From contig JAEKLU010000241.1 in the NCBI GenBank assembly GCA_019509685.1, positions 1-10,623 of the forward strand: a DNA stretch of 10,623 bases, given 5' to 3'. Below, piece after piece: positions 1-7,453 of the stretch (position 1 is its first letter; every line of letters begins with the position of its first letter). Both the position numbers and the translations under genes were made by a program. The DNA is from Mesorhizobium sp. (lineage in GTDB: Bacteria; Pseudomonadota; Alphaproteobacteria; Rhizobiales; Rhizobiaceae). The notes under the pieces are model-generated. The model saw nothing but the letters and a program-made list of their open reading frames with translations, was not told where the DNA came from and did no database searches.

Positions 1-517
1 CCGCCACCCGGTTGTCGATCCCGACATAGGCTGAGCGGGGTGCTGCCGGCACGTCCGAGATCAGCGTGACCAGCCTTATCCCGGCATCGACCAGCTCGCG
101 CAGGATGTTGCGCGTGCGCGGGTGGTCGACGGCAATGACGCCGACGCCATTGGCCTTGAGCGACAGATTCTCCACCGCGCCCTGCAGCGCGCCCGGCGAA
201 ATGCCGGCAAGGTTGTGGATGCGGCAGGAAGCGACCAAGGGCAGGCGCTGGGCATAATCCTCGATGTGATGGGCGAGATCGGCCATGAAGGCGTTGGACC
301 CGATCGGCAGGAAGAATTCCAGATGCGCCGGCTTCGACGGCAGCACGACCTGGTCGAGTGTCGGCAGGTAGCCGAGCTGCTTGGCCGCCTCCATCACACG
401 CTGCCGGTTGGCCGCGCTTGCGCCCGGACGGTTGTTGAGCACCCGGTCGACGGTCGCGGTCGACAGGCCGCAGCTCCTGGCGATGTCGGCTACGGTGGCT
501 TTCATGGGTCCAGTCAT
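1..517 (-). CDS. LacI-family transcriptional regulator (3' end cut by window)
   Basis: A sugar-responsive DNA-binding repressor or activator, N-terminal part only (about 172 codons). I translated the minus strand: after a four-residue extension comes MKATVADIARSCGLSTATVD, the standard LacI-type helix-turn-helix, followed by RVLNNRPGAS and the hinge-helix region up to GYLP. The rest (LEFFLPIGSNAFMADLAHHI onwards) is the start of a periplasmic-binding-protein-like effector domain, ending at VGIDNRVA at the window edge. The start is either ATG at 517 or ATG at 505; most family members begin at the MKAT position, and neither has a strong ribosome binding site. It is the last visible gene of the minus-strand sugar transporter block, 47 bp after the ATPase stop, so it probably regulates that transporter and itself. 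The effector is unknown. Family call secure; target inferred from context. Confidence 0.9.
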   Translation of the reverse strand, partial: MTGPMKATVADIARSCGLSTATVDRVLNNRPGASAANRQRVMEAAKQLGYLPTLDQVVLPSKPAHLEFFLPIGSNAFMADLAHHIEDYAQRLPLVASCRIHNLAGISPGALQGAVENLSLKANGVGVIAVDHPRTRNILRELVDAGIRLVTLISDVPAAPRSAYVGIDNRVA

Positions 518-537
518 AGGATGGGATGCGGGCCCCT

Positions 538-564
538 GTCAGGCCAAATCAACGTCAGGCCAAA

Positions 565-569
<5 letters not shown>
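538..569. repeat. Tandem 16-bp duplication overlapping the ATPase stop codon
   Basis: The 14-base string GTCAGGCCAAATCA occurs at 538-551 and again at 554-567, a 16-bp period. The right copy contains the TGA stop (567-565 on the minus strand) of the single-domain ATPase; the left copy lies in the spacer before the LacI-type gene. It looks like a recent slippage duplication. It lengthens the ATPase-to-regulator spacer without touching either protein. Confidence 0.8.
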
Positions 570-1359
<790 letters not shown>

Positions 1360-1362
1360 GGT

Positions 1363-2349
1363 TCACGTCCCTGCCTGGTGCCGGCGTTCAAGCCATGAGT
1401 GCAGCGCCATCATGCCGAGGATGATTGCGCCGATGAAGATGTTGTAGGCAAGCCCTGGCACGCCGATCAGCACGATGCCGTTGCGCATGACGCGCAGGAT
1501 CAGGATGCCGAGCACGGTGCCGATGATGGTGCCGCGCCCACCGGTCAGCGCCGTGCCGCCGATCACCACCATGGCGATGACCTCGAGCTCGTAGCCGGTG
1601 CCGCTGTTGGGATTGGCGGCGGACGTGCGCAGCGATGAGATGACGCCGGCAAGCGAGGCCATCACCGCGGACAGGATGAACAGGCCGATCTTGACGCCGT
1701 TGACGTTGACGCCGCGCGCTCGCGCCGCAAGTGGATTGCCACCCGCGGCCTGGATCCAGTTGCCGACCCGGCTCTGCGTCAGCACGTAGCCGAGCACGAT
1801 CGCGGCACCTATGAACCAGAACAGCGAGGCATAGACGCGGAACGGGCCGACATAGAAGTCGCCGACCAGCATATTCGCCAGCCAGCTGCCTTCCGCGCTC
1901 CAGGTGCGCTGCGGGAAACCGTCGGTGACGAACAGCGCCGTGCCGCGCACGACCAGAAGCATGCCGAGCGTCACCAGGAAGGACGGGATCTTGAGTTGCG
2001 TGACGAACCAGCCATTGACCAGCCCGATGAAGGCGGCGACCACCAGCGCGATCAGCAGGCCAACCTCCAGCGAGGTGACTCCGCTGTTGTAGAGCGTCCA
2101 CATCAGCACCGGCGAAAAGCCGAACAGCGAGCCGACCGAGAGGTCGAATTCGCCCGAGGTCATCAGCAAGGTCATCGCCAGCGCGATCAGGCCGAGCTCG
2201 ACGGTGAAGGCCAGGATGTTGGAAATGTTCTGCGGCGACAGGAAGTCCGGGTTGATGCCCCAGAAGACGACAAGCTCGACGACGAGCAGCACCAGCGGAC
2301 CGAATTCCGGCCGCCCGATCAGACGTTGGATGAAGGAACGGTTTTCCAT
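1363..2349 (-). CDS. CUT2 sugar ABC transporter permease, partner of the binding protein
   Basis: Inner-membrane channel subunit of the BPD_transp_2 (ribose/xylose/arabinose) family, 328 residues from the ATG at 2349, the usual length. Hydrophobic segments run through the protein, starting with LVLLVVELVVFWG (about 19-31). Family signatures visible: SGEFDLSVGS (about 65-74, usual form GGIDLSVGS), a GGNPLAARARGV cytoplasmic loop, and VVIGGTALTGGRGT near the C-terminus, the loop expected to contact the ATPase. A GTG at 2376 would add nine residues (MAGPHVAGP); I prefer the ATG because the extension resembles nothing in the family and neither site has a good ribosome binding site. It lies between the binding-protein gene and the single-domain ATPase gene, completing a full importer. 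Confidence 0.94.
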   Translation of the reverse strand: MENRSFIQRLIGRPEFGPLVLLVVELVVFWGINPDFLSPQNISNILAFTVELGLIALAMTLLMTSGEFDLSVGSLFGFSPVLMWTLYNSGVTSLEVGLLIALVVAAFIGLVNGWFVTQLKIPSFLVTLGMLLVVRGTALFVTDGFPQRTWSAEGSWLANMLVGDFYVGPFRVYASLFWFIGAAIVLGYVLTQSRVGNWIQAAGGNPLAARARGVNVNGVKIGLFILSAVMASLAGVISSLRTSAANPNSGTGYELEVIAMVVIGGTALTGGRGTIIGTVLGILILRVMRNGIVLIGVPGLAYNIFIGAIILGMMALHSWLERRHQAGT

Positions 2350-2402
2350 TGGACCCGCGACATGAGGGCCGGCCACCCGATGCGGCGCGACAGGACAGGA
2401 AA

Positions 2403-2431
2403 ACGGTCGCGACCGTTGTAGTCGCGACCGT
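2403..2431 (-). terminator. Intercistronic hairpin between binding-protein and permease genes
   Basis: ACGGTCGCGA (2403-2412) and TCGCGACCGT (2422-2431) form a perfect 10-bp GC-rich stem with a 9-nt loop. The left side also contains a self-complementary 14-mer (2403-2416). On the minus-strand transcript the stem begins about 12 nt after the binding-protein stop codon and is followed by TTTTCC. Such hairpins between a solute-binding-protein gene and its membrane-subunit genes are known to stabilise the upstream message or partly terminate, giving an excess of binding protein. The short T-run favours partial termination, but this is inferred from position and structure only. Confidence 0.7.
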
Positions 2432-2443
2432 CGGATTCAGGGA

Positions 2444-3376
2444 TTATTTGCCGGACAGGATCTTATCGTAGACGCCGGCGGTGTCCTTCTCGTAGAGCGC
2501 GCCGGTGATGACGTTGAAGCCCGGAGGAATGCCGCTGGCGGCCATGTTGGCCAGCGAAAGCGCGACATAGCTGGTCGCCTGCGGGTCCTGCCACTGACCG
2601 GCGTTGACGTAGCCGTTCAGCACTTCCTGGGTGGTGTCGAGCGAGTTGCCCCAACCGACGACCGGGATTTCGCCCGGCTTGATGCCGGCCTGGTCGAAGA
2701 CGCGCTTGATCGAGCCGGTGACGAGGTCGCCGAGGCCGATGATTGCCTTCACCTTACCCTTGTGGGCGGTCAGGTAGTCGACCATGCGGTTGATCGCTTC
2801 GGCCTGGTCGAGCGTGGCTTCGGTCACCTCATAGGTGATGCCGGCTGGCCCGAACACGCTCTTGATGCCTTCTTCTTCCTGCACGCCATAGGTGGCGCCG
2901 GGGATCTCGACCGGCATCCAGACGAAGTCGCCCTTCTTCACCAGGCCCTTGTCGACCAGATACTGCGCCCAGTGTTTGCCGAAGGTGACATTGTCGCCGC
3001 CGACATAGGCGTTGAAGTCGGCCTTCGGATCGGGCGTGTTGAAGTTGATGATCGGGATGTTGGCCGCGCGCGCCTCCTTGACGATCTCGATCAGGCTGCC
3101 CGGATCGGGGCTGGTGGTGGCGATGCCGTCGGCCTTGGCCGCGATCGCGGCGCGCACGGCTTCCTGCTGCGACGCCACGTCGCCATTGTGGAACGAGGTG
3201 TTGACGGTGTTGCCGGTGTCCTTGGCCCATTGCTTGGCGCCGGCCAGGAAATAGGTCCAGACCGGATCGGCTGGCCCGCCATGCGAAATCCAGTAGAACG
3301 TCTTGGCCTGTGCCGCCGCCGGAATGGCGAGCGCCACGATCAAGCCAAGCACAAGCAGTCTTAGCCTCGAAAGCAT
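2444..3376 (-). CDS. Periplasmic sugar-binding protein of a CUT2 ABC transporter
   Basis: Captures the substrate in the periplasm and delivers it to the permease. 310 residues, of the Peripla_BP_4 (ribose-binding-protein-like) family. Residues 1-24 are a Sec signal peptide: basic start MLSRLR, hydrophobic core, cleavage site AQA before KTFYW. The mature protein shows the family alternation: TSFHNGDVASQQEAVRAAIA, ADGIATTSPDPGSL, NIPIINFNTPDP, YVGGDN, and late VVGWGNSLDT. The start at 3376 is set by GGAGG 7 nt upstream (3384-3388); a longer reading from 3391 would place that site inside the gene. It heads a unit with the permease and ATPase that follow. The sugar cannot be named from sequence; the XylX-like gene upstream suggests a pentose or sugar acid. 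Confidence 0.93.
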   Translation of the reverse strand: MLSRLRLLVLGLIVALAIPAAAQAKTFYWISHGGPADPVWTYFLAGAKQWAKDTGNTVNTSFHNGDVASQQEAVRAAIAAKADGIATTSPDPGSLIEIVKEARAANIPIINFNTPDPKADFNAYVGGDNVTFGKHWAQYLVDKGLVKKGDFVWMPVEIPGATYGVQEEEGIKSVFGPAGITYEVTEATLDQAEAINRMVDYLTAHKGKVKAIIGLGDLVTGSIKRVFDQAGIKPGEIPVVGWGNSLDTTQEVLNGYVNAGQWQDPQATSYVALSLANMAASGIPPGFNVITGALYEKDTAGVYDKILSGK

Positions 3377-3482
3377 TCGATTTCCTCCCATGTTGAAACC
3401 AGTTCCACTTCAGCGCAACGCGGCCGAGAGACCGCGCCTCCTGCCAGCGCCGACCGGAACGTCTAGAGCATTCCCTTTTTCA

Positions 3483-3519
3483 GGCGATGGCAAGCCTCCA
3501 TCGCCAATGGATGTTGGCG
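3483..3519. repeat. Two overlapping, mutually exclusive inverted repeats
   Basis: GGCGATGG (3483-3490) pairs with CCATCGCC (3498-3505), an 8-bp stem with a 7-nt loop. CGCCAA (3502-3507) also pairs with TTGGCG (3514-3519). The arms share bases 3502-3505, so both stems cannot form at once. They lie in the 5' leader expected for the binding-protein message. On neither strand does a T-run follow the larger stem, so it does not look like an intrinsic terminator. Just beside it, the string TCTAGAGCATTCCC (from 3462) recalls the start of interspersed intergenic repeats common in Rhizobiales; that resemblance is from memory. Confidence 0.5.
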
Positions 3520-3532
3520 CAGGCGCGCACGC

Positions 3533-3570
3533 CATCAGCAATCCCATCAGATTGCATCAGTTGCTGTATA
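3533..3570 (-). promoter_or_regulatory. Candidate operator and -10 region before the binding-protein gene
   Basis: CATCAG occurs three times, at 3533-3538, 3545-3550 and 3555-3560, spaced 12 and 10 bp, close to one helical turn each. Interleaved with them is an inverted repeat GCAATC (3538-3543) and GATTGC (3550-3555) with a 6-bp centre. On the minus strand TATACA (3570-3565) could be a -10 box, placing the repeats around the transcription start; no convincing -35 is seen. This is the 208-bp gap between the upstream permease stop and the binding-protein start, a natural place for control by the LacI-type regulator at the window's left end, although the repeat lacks the central CG of many LacI-family operators. 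Confidence 0.4.
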
Positions 3571-3584
3571 TTTGTGTGAGGTCG

Positions 3585-4622
3585 TTAGCCCCGCTGACCT
3601 GCCTGCCGGCGCTCGGCGCGGCGGCCGCGCCAGATTCTGCCGAGCCAGTCCGCCGCCAGCGCCAGCACCAGGAGCGAGCCGACCGCGCAACTCGTCCATG
3701 CGGCATCGATGCCGAGCAGCGCCATGCCGCTCAGCACCACCTGGACCAGCAGCGCACCGATGGCTGCACCTATGGCGCTGCCATGGCCGCCCGACAGCCG
3801 CGTGCCGCCGAACAACGCCGCGGCGATCGCGAGCAGCACAAAGCCGTTGCCGTCGGCGGGGACGACCGAGCCTTGCGCTCCGAGACGGATGACGCCCGCA
3901 AACCCGGCGATCGCGCCCATCACCGCCAGCACGGTCAACCGCACCTTGCCTGTCGCGATGCCGGCATGGGCGGCGGCTTCCGGGTTGCTGCCGGTCGCTT
4001 GCACCCGATAGCCGAAGCGGGTGCGGTGCAGAACAAGCTGTAGCCCGAGCGCCAGCAGAATGAAGATCACGACGCTTGCCGGGACAGTGCCGAAGGCCTT
4101 GCCGGAAAGGACATGAAAGAAATTGCTGTCGCTCACAGGCGCCGGGGCAACGCCTTGCCCCTTGCCGATCACCAGCAACAGCCCGTCGATCGTCCACCAT
4201 GTGCCGAGCGTCACCGCGATGACCGGCACGCGCAGCGCCAGCGCAAGCGTGCCGTTGACGACGCCGATGGCGGCGCCCAGCACGACTCCGGCGAGCGCCG
4301 ATAGCCAGGGATCGATCCCGGCCGTCATGAGTAATGCGGCGACGATTGCCGCCAGGTGGAACACCGCGCCGACCGAGAGGTCGATCTCGCGGATGGCAAG
4401 CACGAACACCATGCCGACAGCGACGATGCCGGGCAGGGCGGCCTGCTGCAGCAGCGCCATCAGATTGGCGGGTTCCAGGAACGGCCGTTGCAGCCAGCCG
4501 AGCAGGCCGACAAGTATGGCCAGCACAATGACCACGCCGGTTTCGACCGGCAGGCGAAAGCCTCGCTTTGCCTTCGGGGTTCCGGACCCGGCCAGGCGCG
4601 GACTGGCTTCCGTGCTCGTCAT
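3585..4622 (-). CDS. CUT2 sugar ABC transporter permease, second copy
   Basis: Inner-membrane channel subunit of the BPD_transp_2 family, 345 residues. After a polar N-terminus (about 1-24) come repeated hydrophobic segments, beginning VVIVLAILVGLLGWL. Family marks: REIDLSVGAVF (about 78-88), ATGSNPEAAAHAGIATGKVR, and ALFGGTRLSGGHGSAIGAAIG near the C-terminus, which ends in a basic tail rich in Arg. The ATG at 4622 overlaps the stop of the two-domain ATPase by the ATGA arrangement, with AGAGGA 7 nt upstream, so the pair is translationally coupled and probably forms one membrane complex. The reading frame stays open far upstream (to 5189) but that part is antiframe to the ATPase gene and not real. 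It is clearly divergent from the other permease in this window. No binding-protein gene is adjacent in its own unit. Confidence 0.94.
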   Translation of the reverse strand: MTSTEASPRLAGSGTPKAKRGFRLPVETGVVIVLAILVGLLGWLQRPFLEPANLMALLQQAALPGIVAVGMVFVLAIREIDLSVGAVFHLAAIVAALLMTAGIDPWLSALAGVVLGAAIGVVNGTLALALRVPVIAVTLGTWWTIDGLLLVIGKGQGVAPAPVSDSNFFHVLSGKAFGTVPASVVIFILLALGLQLVLHRTRFGYRVQATGSNPEAAAHAGIATGKVRLTVLAVMGAIAGFAGVIRLGAQGSVVPADGNGFVLLAIAAALFGGTRLSGGHGSAIGAAIGALLVQVVLSGMALLGIDAAWTSCAVGSLLVLALAADWLGRIWRGRRAERRQAGQRG

Positions 4623-6190
4623 GCCGCATTCCTCTCGGCCGCGTTCTTCTGGCCCGCATTCTTCTGGCTTGTCGGCAAAGGGGCGCGCACGGTAGCCGCA
4701 TCGCTGGCGATCAGCGTGCGCAGCGCCGCCGGATCCATGTCGGCGCCGGCGGCCTCGCCGGCGATCCGGCCATGGCGCAACGCAATCACGCGGTCGCAAA
4801 GCCCGGTCAATTCGGATGTCTCGGTCGAGTGCAGGAGCACGATGCAGCCGCTCGCCGCCATCTGCCTGATCAGGCCGTAGATCTCCTGCTTGCTGCCGAT
4901 GTCGATGCCGCGCGCCGGATCGTCGAGCAGCATCACCTGCGGACCGATCTCCAGCCATTGGGCGATGGCTACCTTCTGGCGGCTGCCCGGCGGCAGCGCG
5001 CCGGCAAGGTCCTGCGGATCGCTGCGGATGCGCAGAGCCTCGATCTGCCGCGCTGCGCGCTCGGCGGCCAAAGCCGGCCTGTAGATGCGCCGACCCCAGT
5101 CGCGCGCGCCGACCACCACACTGGAGAGGTTGAAAGCAATCGATTTGTCGTCCATCAGCCCGTTTCCGGTCCGGCTGGAGACCAGGCATATGCTGCGCCG
5201 CGCCGCTTCCGTCCGGTTCTTCGGCAGGCCGTCGCCATCGGGAAAACGCACCTTGCCCTTTCGCGCCCGGCGCTGCCCAAACAGCATGGTGAAGAGGTCC
5301 GACACGCCGGAGCCGGGGAGCCCGGCGAGGCCGAGGATTTCGCCGGCGCGAGCAGTGAACTCGACACCGGCCAGACGGCCGCCGCTCAGGCCGCTGACGG
5401 CAAGCTGCGGCCTGAGCGTGCCGGCGACAGCCGACAGCGAGCGCAGCGGCAGCGGGAACAGCGCCTGGCGCAACTGCCCGATCATCGCCTCCTCGGAGGC
5501 CGTCAGTTCCGATCGACGCTTGGACAGCACGTCACGGCCGTTGCGCATGACGGTGATCTGGTCGGCAAGCCCGAGCGCCTCGTCCAGCCGGTTCGACAGA
5601 TAGAGCACCGTCATTCCCCTGCACGTCAATTCGCCAAGCACCGCAAACAGGCGCCCGCTCTGGCCCCGGTCGAGTGTTTCGCAGGGTTCGTCCAGTACGA
5701 GCAGCCGGGGGTGTTCGAGCAGCGCCCGGGCGATGGCGACGAGCTGTCGGTCGGCCGGATCGAGTTCGCCGAGCGGCGCGCGAACGTCGGCGGCGAGGCC
5801 GAGCTGGCGCAGCAGGTCGACACTGCGCGCCTGCATCTCGCGGCTTGAGACCAGACCGTTGCGCAATGGCTCGCGGTTGACGAACAGATTGGCAAGCACG
5901 GAACGTTCAGGGAAAAGCGCGGACTGCTGCAGCACCGCGGCGATGCCGTGCTTGCGCGCCGCGTTCGGATTGTCGAGGGCAATTTTATGGCCGTCGATCT
6001 CGATCGCGCCGCTGTCCGGCCGCAGGATGCCTGCCATGACCCTTGCCAGTGTCGATTTGCCGGCGCCGCTTTCGCCGATGACGGCATGGATCGTGCCGCG
6101 CTCGGCGGCCAGGCTCATATCTTCGAGCGCAACAAAGCCTCCAAGGCGCTTGGCGGCATTGCGCACCGAGATCAGCGGCGAATCGGACAT
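4619..6190 (-). CDS. Two-domain CUT2 sugar ABC transporter ATPase with degenerate motifs
   Basis: Fused double ATPase (523 residues) of the RbsA/XylG/RhaT type, coupled to the permease gene it overlaps. Domain 1 has Walker A GESGAGKST (39-47), Q-loop region VLQQS, and Walker B LLVLDEP (catalytic E168). Its signature is LDPADRQ (143-149) instead of LSxGxxQ, and the switch His is replaced by Asn in YLSNRLDE (N200). Domain 2 has the expected weak Walker A, GLPGSGVSD (290-298, no Lys), signature LPPGSRQ (399-405) instead of LSGGNQQ, and LLDDPARGID (421-430) with Asp424 where Glu is usual. The reading frame is clean, so it is expressed or only recently decaying. The C-terminus carries a small repeat. 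It starts 105 bp after the XylX-like gene; only a G-rich stretch at 6199-6204 could serve as ribosome binding site. Confidence 0.93.
   Translation of the reverse strand: MSDSPLISVRNAAKRLGGFVALEDMSLAAERGTIHAVIGESGAGKSTLARVMAGILRPDSGAIEIDGHKIALDNPNAARKHGIAAVLQQSALFPERSVLANLFVNREPLRNGLVSSREMQARSVDLLRQLGLAADVRAPLGELDPADRQLVAIARALLEHPRLLVLDEPCETLDRGQSGRLFAVLGELTCRGMTVLYLSNRLDEALGLADQITVMRNGRDVLSKRRSELTASEEAMIGQLRQALFPLPLRSLSAVAGTLRPQLAVSGLSGGRLAGVEFTARAGEILGLAGLPGSGVSDLFTMLFGQRRARKGKVRFPDGDGLPKNRTEAARRSICLVSSRTGNGLMDDKSIAFNLSSVVVGARDWGRRIYRPALAAERAARQIEALRIRSDPQDLAGALPPGSRQKVAIAQWLEIGPQVMLLDDPARGIDIGSKQEIYGLIRQMAASGCIVLLHSTETSELTGLCDRVIALRHGRIAGEAAGADMDPAALRTLIASDAATVRAPLPTSQKNAGQKNAAERNAA
4624..4668 (-). 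repeat. Three 15-bp tandem units at the ATPase C-terminus
   Basis: Three near-identical 15-bp units (4624-4638, 4639-4653, 4654-4668) encode the ATPase tail QKNAG-QKNAA-ERNAA just before the stop. The copy nearest the stop differs and contains AGAGGA (4635-4630), which is correctly spaced as ribosome binding site for the overlapping permease ATG at 4622. Confidence 0.75.
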
Positions 6191-6295
6191 GTCGGCGGCC
6201 CCCCGACCGCGATGCGATCTTGGAGCGGATTGCGGCCGCAGTCACCGGTATTTCTATAAAATTATGTTGATGGCGGCCGCTTGTTGCCGCAGCTG
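6191..6295 (-). promoter_or_regulatory. Spacer between dehydratase and ATPase genes with twin GCGGCCGC boxes
   Basis: This 105-bp gap holds two copies of the self-complementary GCGGCCGC (6232-6239 and 6273-6280) around the only AT-rich run of the area (6251-6267, minus strand CATAATTTTATAGAAATA). TATAGA could be a -10 box, but no good -35 is placed upstream. The two boxes could pair over the AT segment. Either an internal promoter or an mRNA structure separates the enzyme from the transporter genes; the evidence is weak. Confidence 0.3.
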
Positions 6296-7453
6296 CTAGA
6301 GGAGATGGGCACTGGCGAGGTCGCGCATGAGGTGGCTGGCGCCATAGGTCCAGTGCGGGCAATCCGGCGACAGCCGCACGCGGTTGGTCAGAGCGCCGAG
6401 TTTTTCCGACGAGATGGTGACGATGTCGCCGACCTTGTGGGTGAAGCCCTTGCCCTTCTCACCGCGATCCTTCGAAGGCACGAACATGGTGCCGAGATAG
6501 AGCGCCAGCCCGTCCGGATACTGGTGATGCGGGCCCATCGCGGCCTTGACCAGCTCTTCCGGCGAGCGGCTGATTTCGGCCATCGAGCTTGCGCCCTGCA
6601 GCGAGAACCCATCTTCGCCCTCGACGCTGAGCCGCACCGTGGCGCGCTTCACGTCGGCGATGGAAAAGGTCTCGTCGAACAGCCGGATGAAGGGGCCGAG
6701 CGAGGCGGAAGCGTTGTTGTCCTTGGCCTTGCCGAGCAGCAGCGCCGAGCGCCCTTCGACATCGCGCAGATTGACATCGTTGCCCAGCGTCGCGCCGACG
6801 ATGCGGCCCGAACTGTCGGCGATCATGGCGATCTCCGGCTCCGGATTGTTCCAGGTCGAGACCGGGTGCAGTCCGACATCGGCGCCGAAGCCGACCGAGG
6901 CCATCGGCTGGCATTTGGTGAAGATCTCTGCATCGGGACCGATGCCCACTTCCAGATATTGCGACCAGGCGCCGCGCGAAATCAGCTTGGCCTTGATCTC
7001 CATCGCTTCGGCCGAGCCGGGCTTGAGCTTCGACAGATCATGGCCGATCAGCCCGGCGATATCGGCGCGGATGGCGTCGGCCTTCTCGGCCGAGCCGCGC
7101 GCCTGTTCCTCGATGACGCGCTCGAGCAGGCTGACGACGAAGGTGACGCCGGAAGCCTTCACCGCCTGCAGGTCGACCGGCGAAAGCAGGATCGGTTTCT
7201 TCGCATCGCGCTTGGCCTCGAAACTGTTGGCGGCAATCTCGTCGAGCGCGCCGATGGCCTTGCCCGTTGCGGAGCGCACATAACCGGCCGGATCCTTCAG
7301 CTCGCACAGATCGCGCACGGTCGGCGCGGTGCTCGAGGTGATGTCGACGACCTGCCCGTCGCGCACCGTGACCACCTGCGGATGGTTCGTCTCGCTGGTC
7401 CTGGCGCGGCCGATGAAAATTCCGTCTGAGGGCAAGCGGGTCGGGTCGGTCAT
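6296..7453 (-). CDS. xylX: XylX-like 2-keto-3-deoxy-sugar-acid dehydratase (FAH family)
   Basis: Cytosolic enzyme of the fumarylacetoacetate hydrolase superfamily, 385 residues. It closely follows, motif by motif as I recall it, Caulobacter XylX, which dehydrates 2-keto-3-deoxy-D-xylonate to 2-oxoglutarate semialdehyde in the Weimberg pathway. Shared blocks: ASGVTFVVSLLERVIEEQARG (about 100-120), WSQYLEVGIGPDAEIFTK (163-180), WNNPEPE (201-207) and GNDVNLRDVEGRSALLL (224-240), AKDNNAS, QYPDGLALYLGTMF (311-324) and GFTHKVGD (336-343). E205, E207 and D226 are the likely metal ligands. Start at 7453 is chosen for AAGGA 6 nt upstream; a longer start at 7480 would enclose that site. It leads the minus-strand sugar block. 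The true substrate could be the arabinose or another pentose-derived keto acid; the reaction class is firmer than the sugar. Confidence 0.87.
   Translation of the reverse strand: MTDPTRLPSDGIFIGRARTSETNHPQVVTVRDGQVVDITSSTAPTVRDLCELKDPAGYVRSATGKAIGALDEIAANSFEAKRDAKKPILLSPVDLQAVKASGVTFVVSLLERVIEEQARGSAEKADAIRADIAGLIGHDLSKLKPGSAEAMEIKAKLISRGAWSQYLEVGIGPDAEIFTKCQPMASVGFGADVGLHPVSTWNNPEPEIAMIADSSGRIVGATLGNDVNLRDVEGRSALLLGKAKDNNASASLGPFIRLFDETFSIADVKRATVRLSVEGEDGFSLQGASSMAEISRSPEELVKAAMGPHHQYPDGLALYLGTMFVPSKDRGEKGKGFTHKVGDIVTISSEKLGALTNRVRLSPDCPHWTYGASHLMRDLASAHLL

Noticed and set aside
3377..3391. Alternative upstream start (3391) for the binding protein
   Set aside because: It overlaps the GGAGG ribosome binding site that serves the start at 3376, and the signal peptide fits the shorter form.
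3483..3505. Intrinsic terminator for the upstream transporter pair
   Set aside because: The stem is good but on the minus strand it is followed by TGAAAAAGG rather than a T-run, and on the plus strand by AATGG.
3533..3560. CRISPR-like or iteron replication-origin repeats
   Set aside because: Only three 6-bp copies with no spacers of CRISPR length and no replication gene nearby; a regulator site fits better.
4623..5189. Upstream extension of the second permease frame to 5189
   Set aside because: The extra 189 codons lie out of frame within the ATPase gene and are low-complexity Arg/Ala/Gly; the ATGA overlap with a ribosome binding site at 4622 gives a normal-length permease.
4568..5848. Long plus-strand open frame (426 codons) opposite the two-domain ATPase gene
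   Set aside because: It is antisense to a gene with clear ABC motifs, its product is Arg/Ala/Gln-rich with no recognisable fold, and GC-rich DNA commonly gives such shadow frames.
4619..6190. Calling the degenerate ATPase a pseudogene
   Set aside because: The frame is intact over 523 codons, Walker A Lys and Walker B Glu168 of domain 1 remain, and the stop is neatly coupled to the permease start.
6281..7429. Plus-strand open frame (382 codons) opposite the XylX-like gene
   Set aside because: Shadow of the conserved dehydratase; composition typical of antisense translation in high-GC genomes, with no family motifs.
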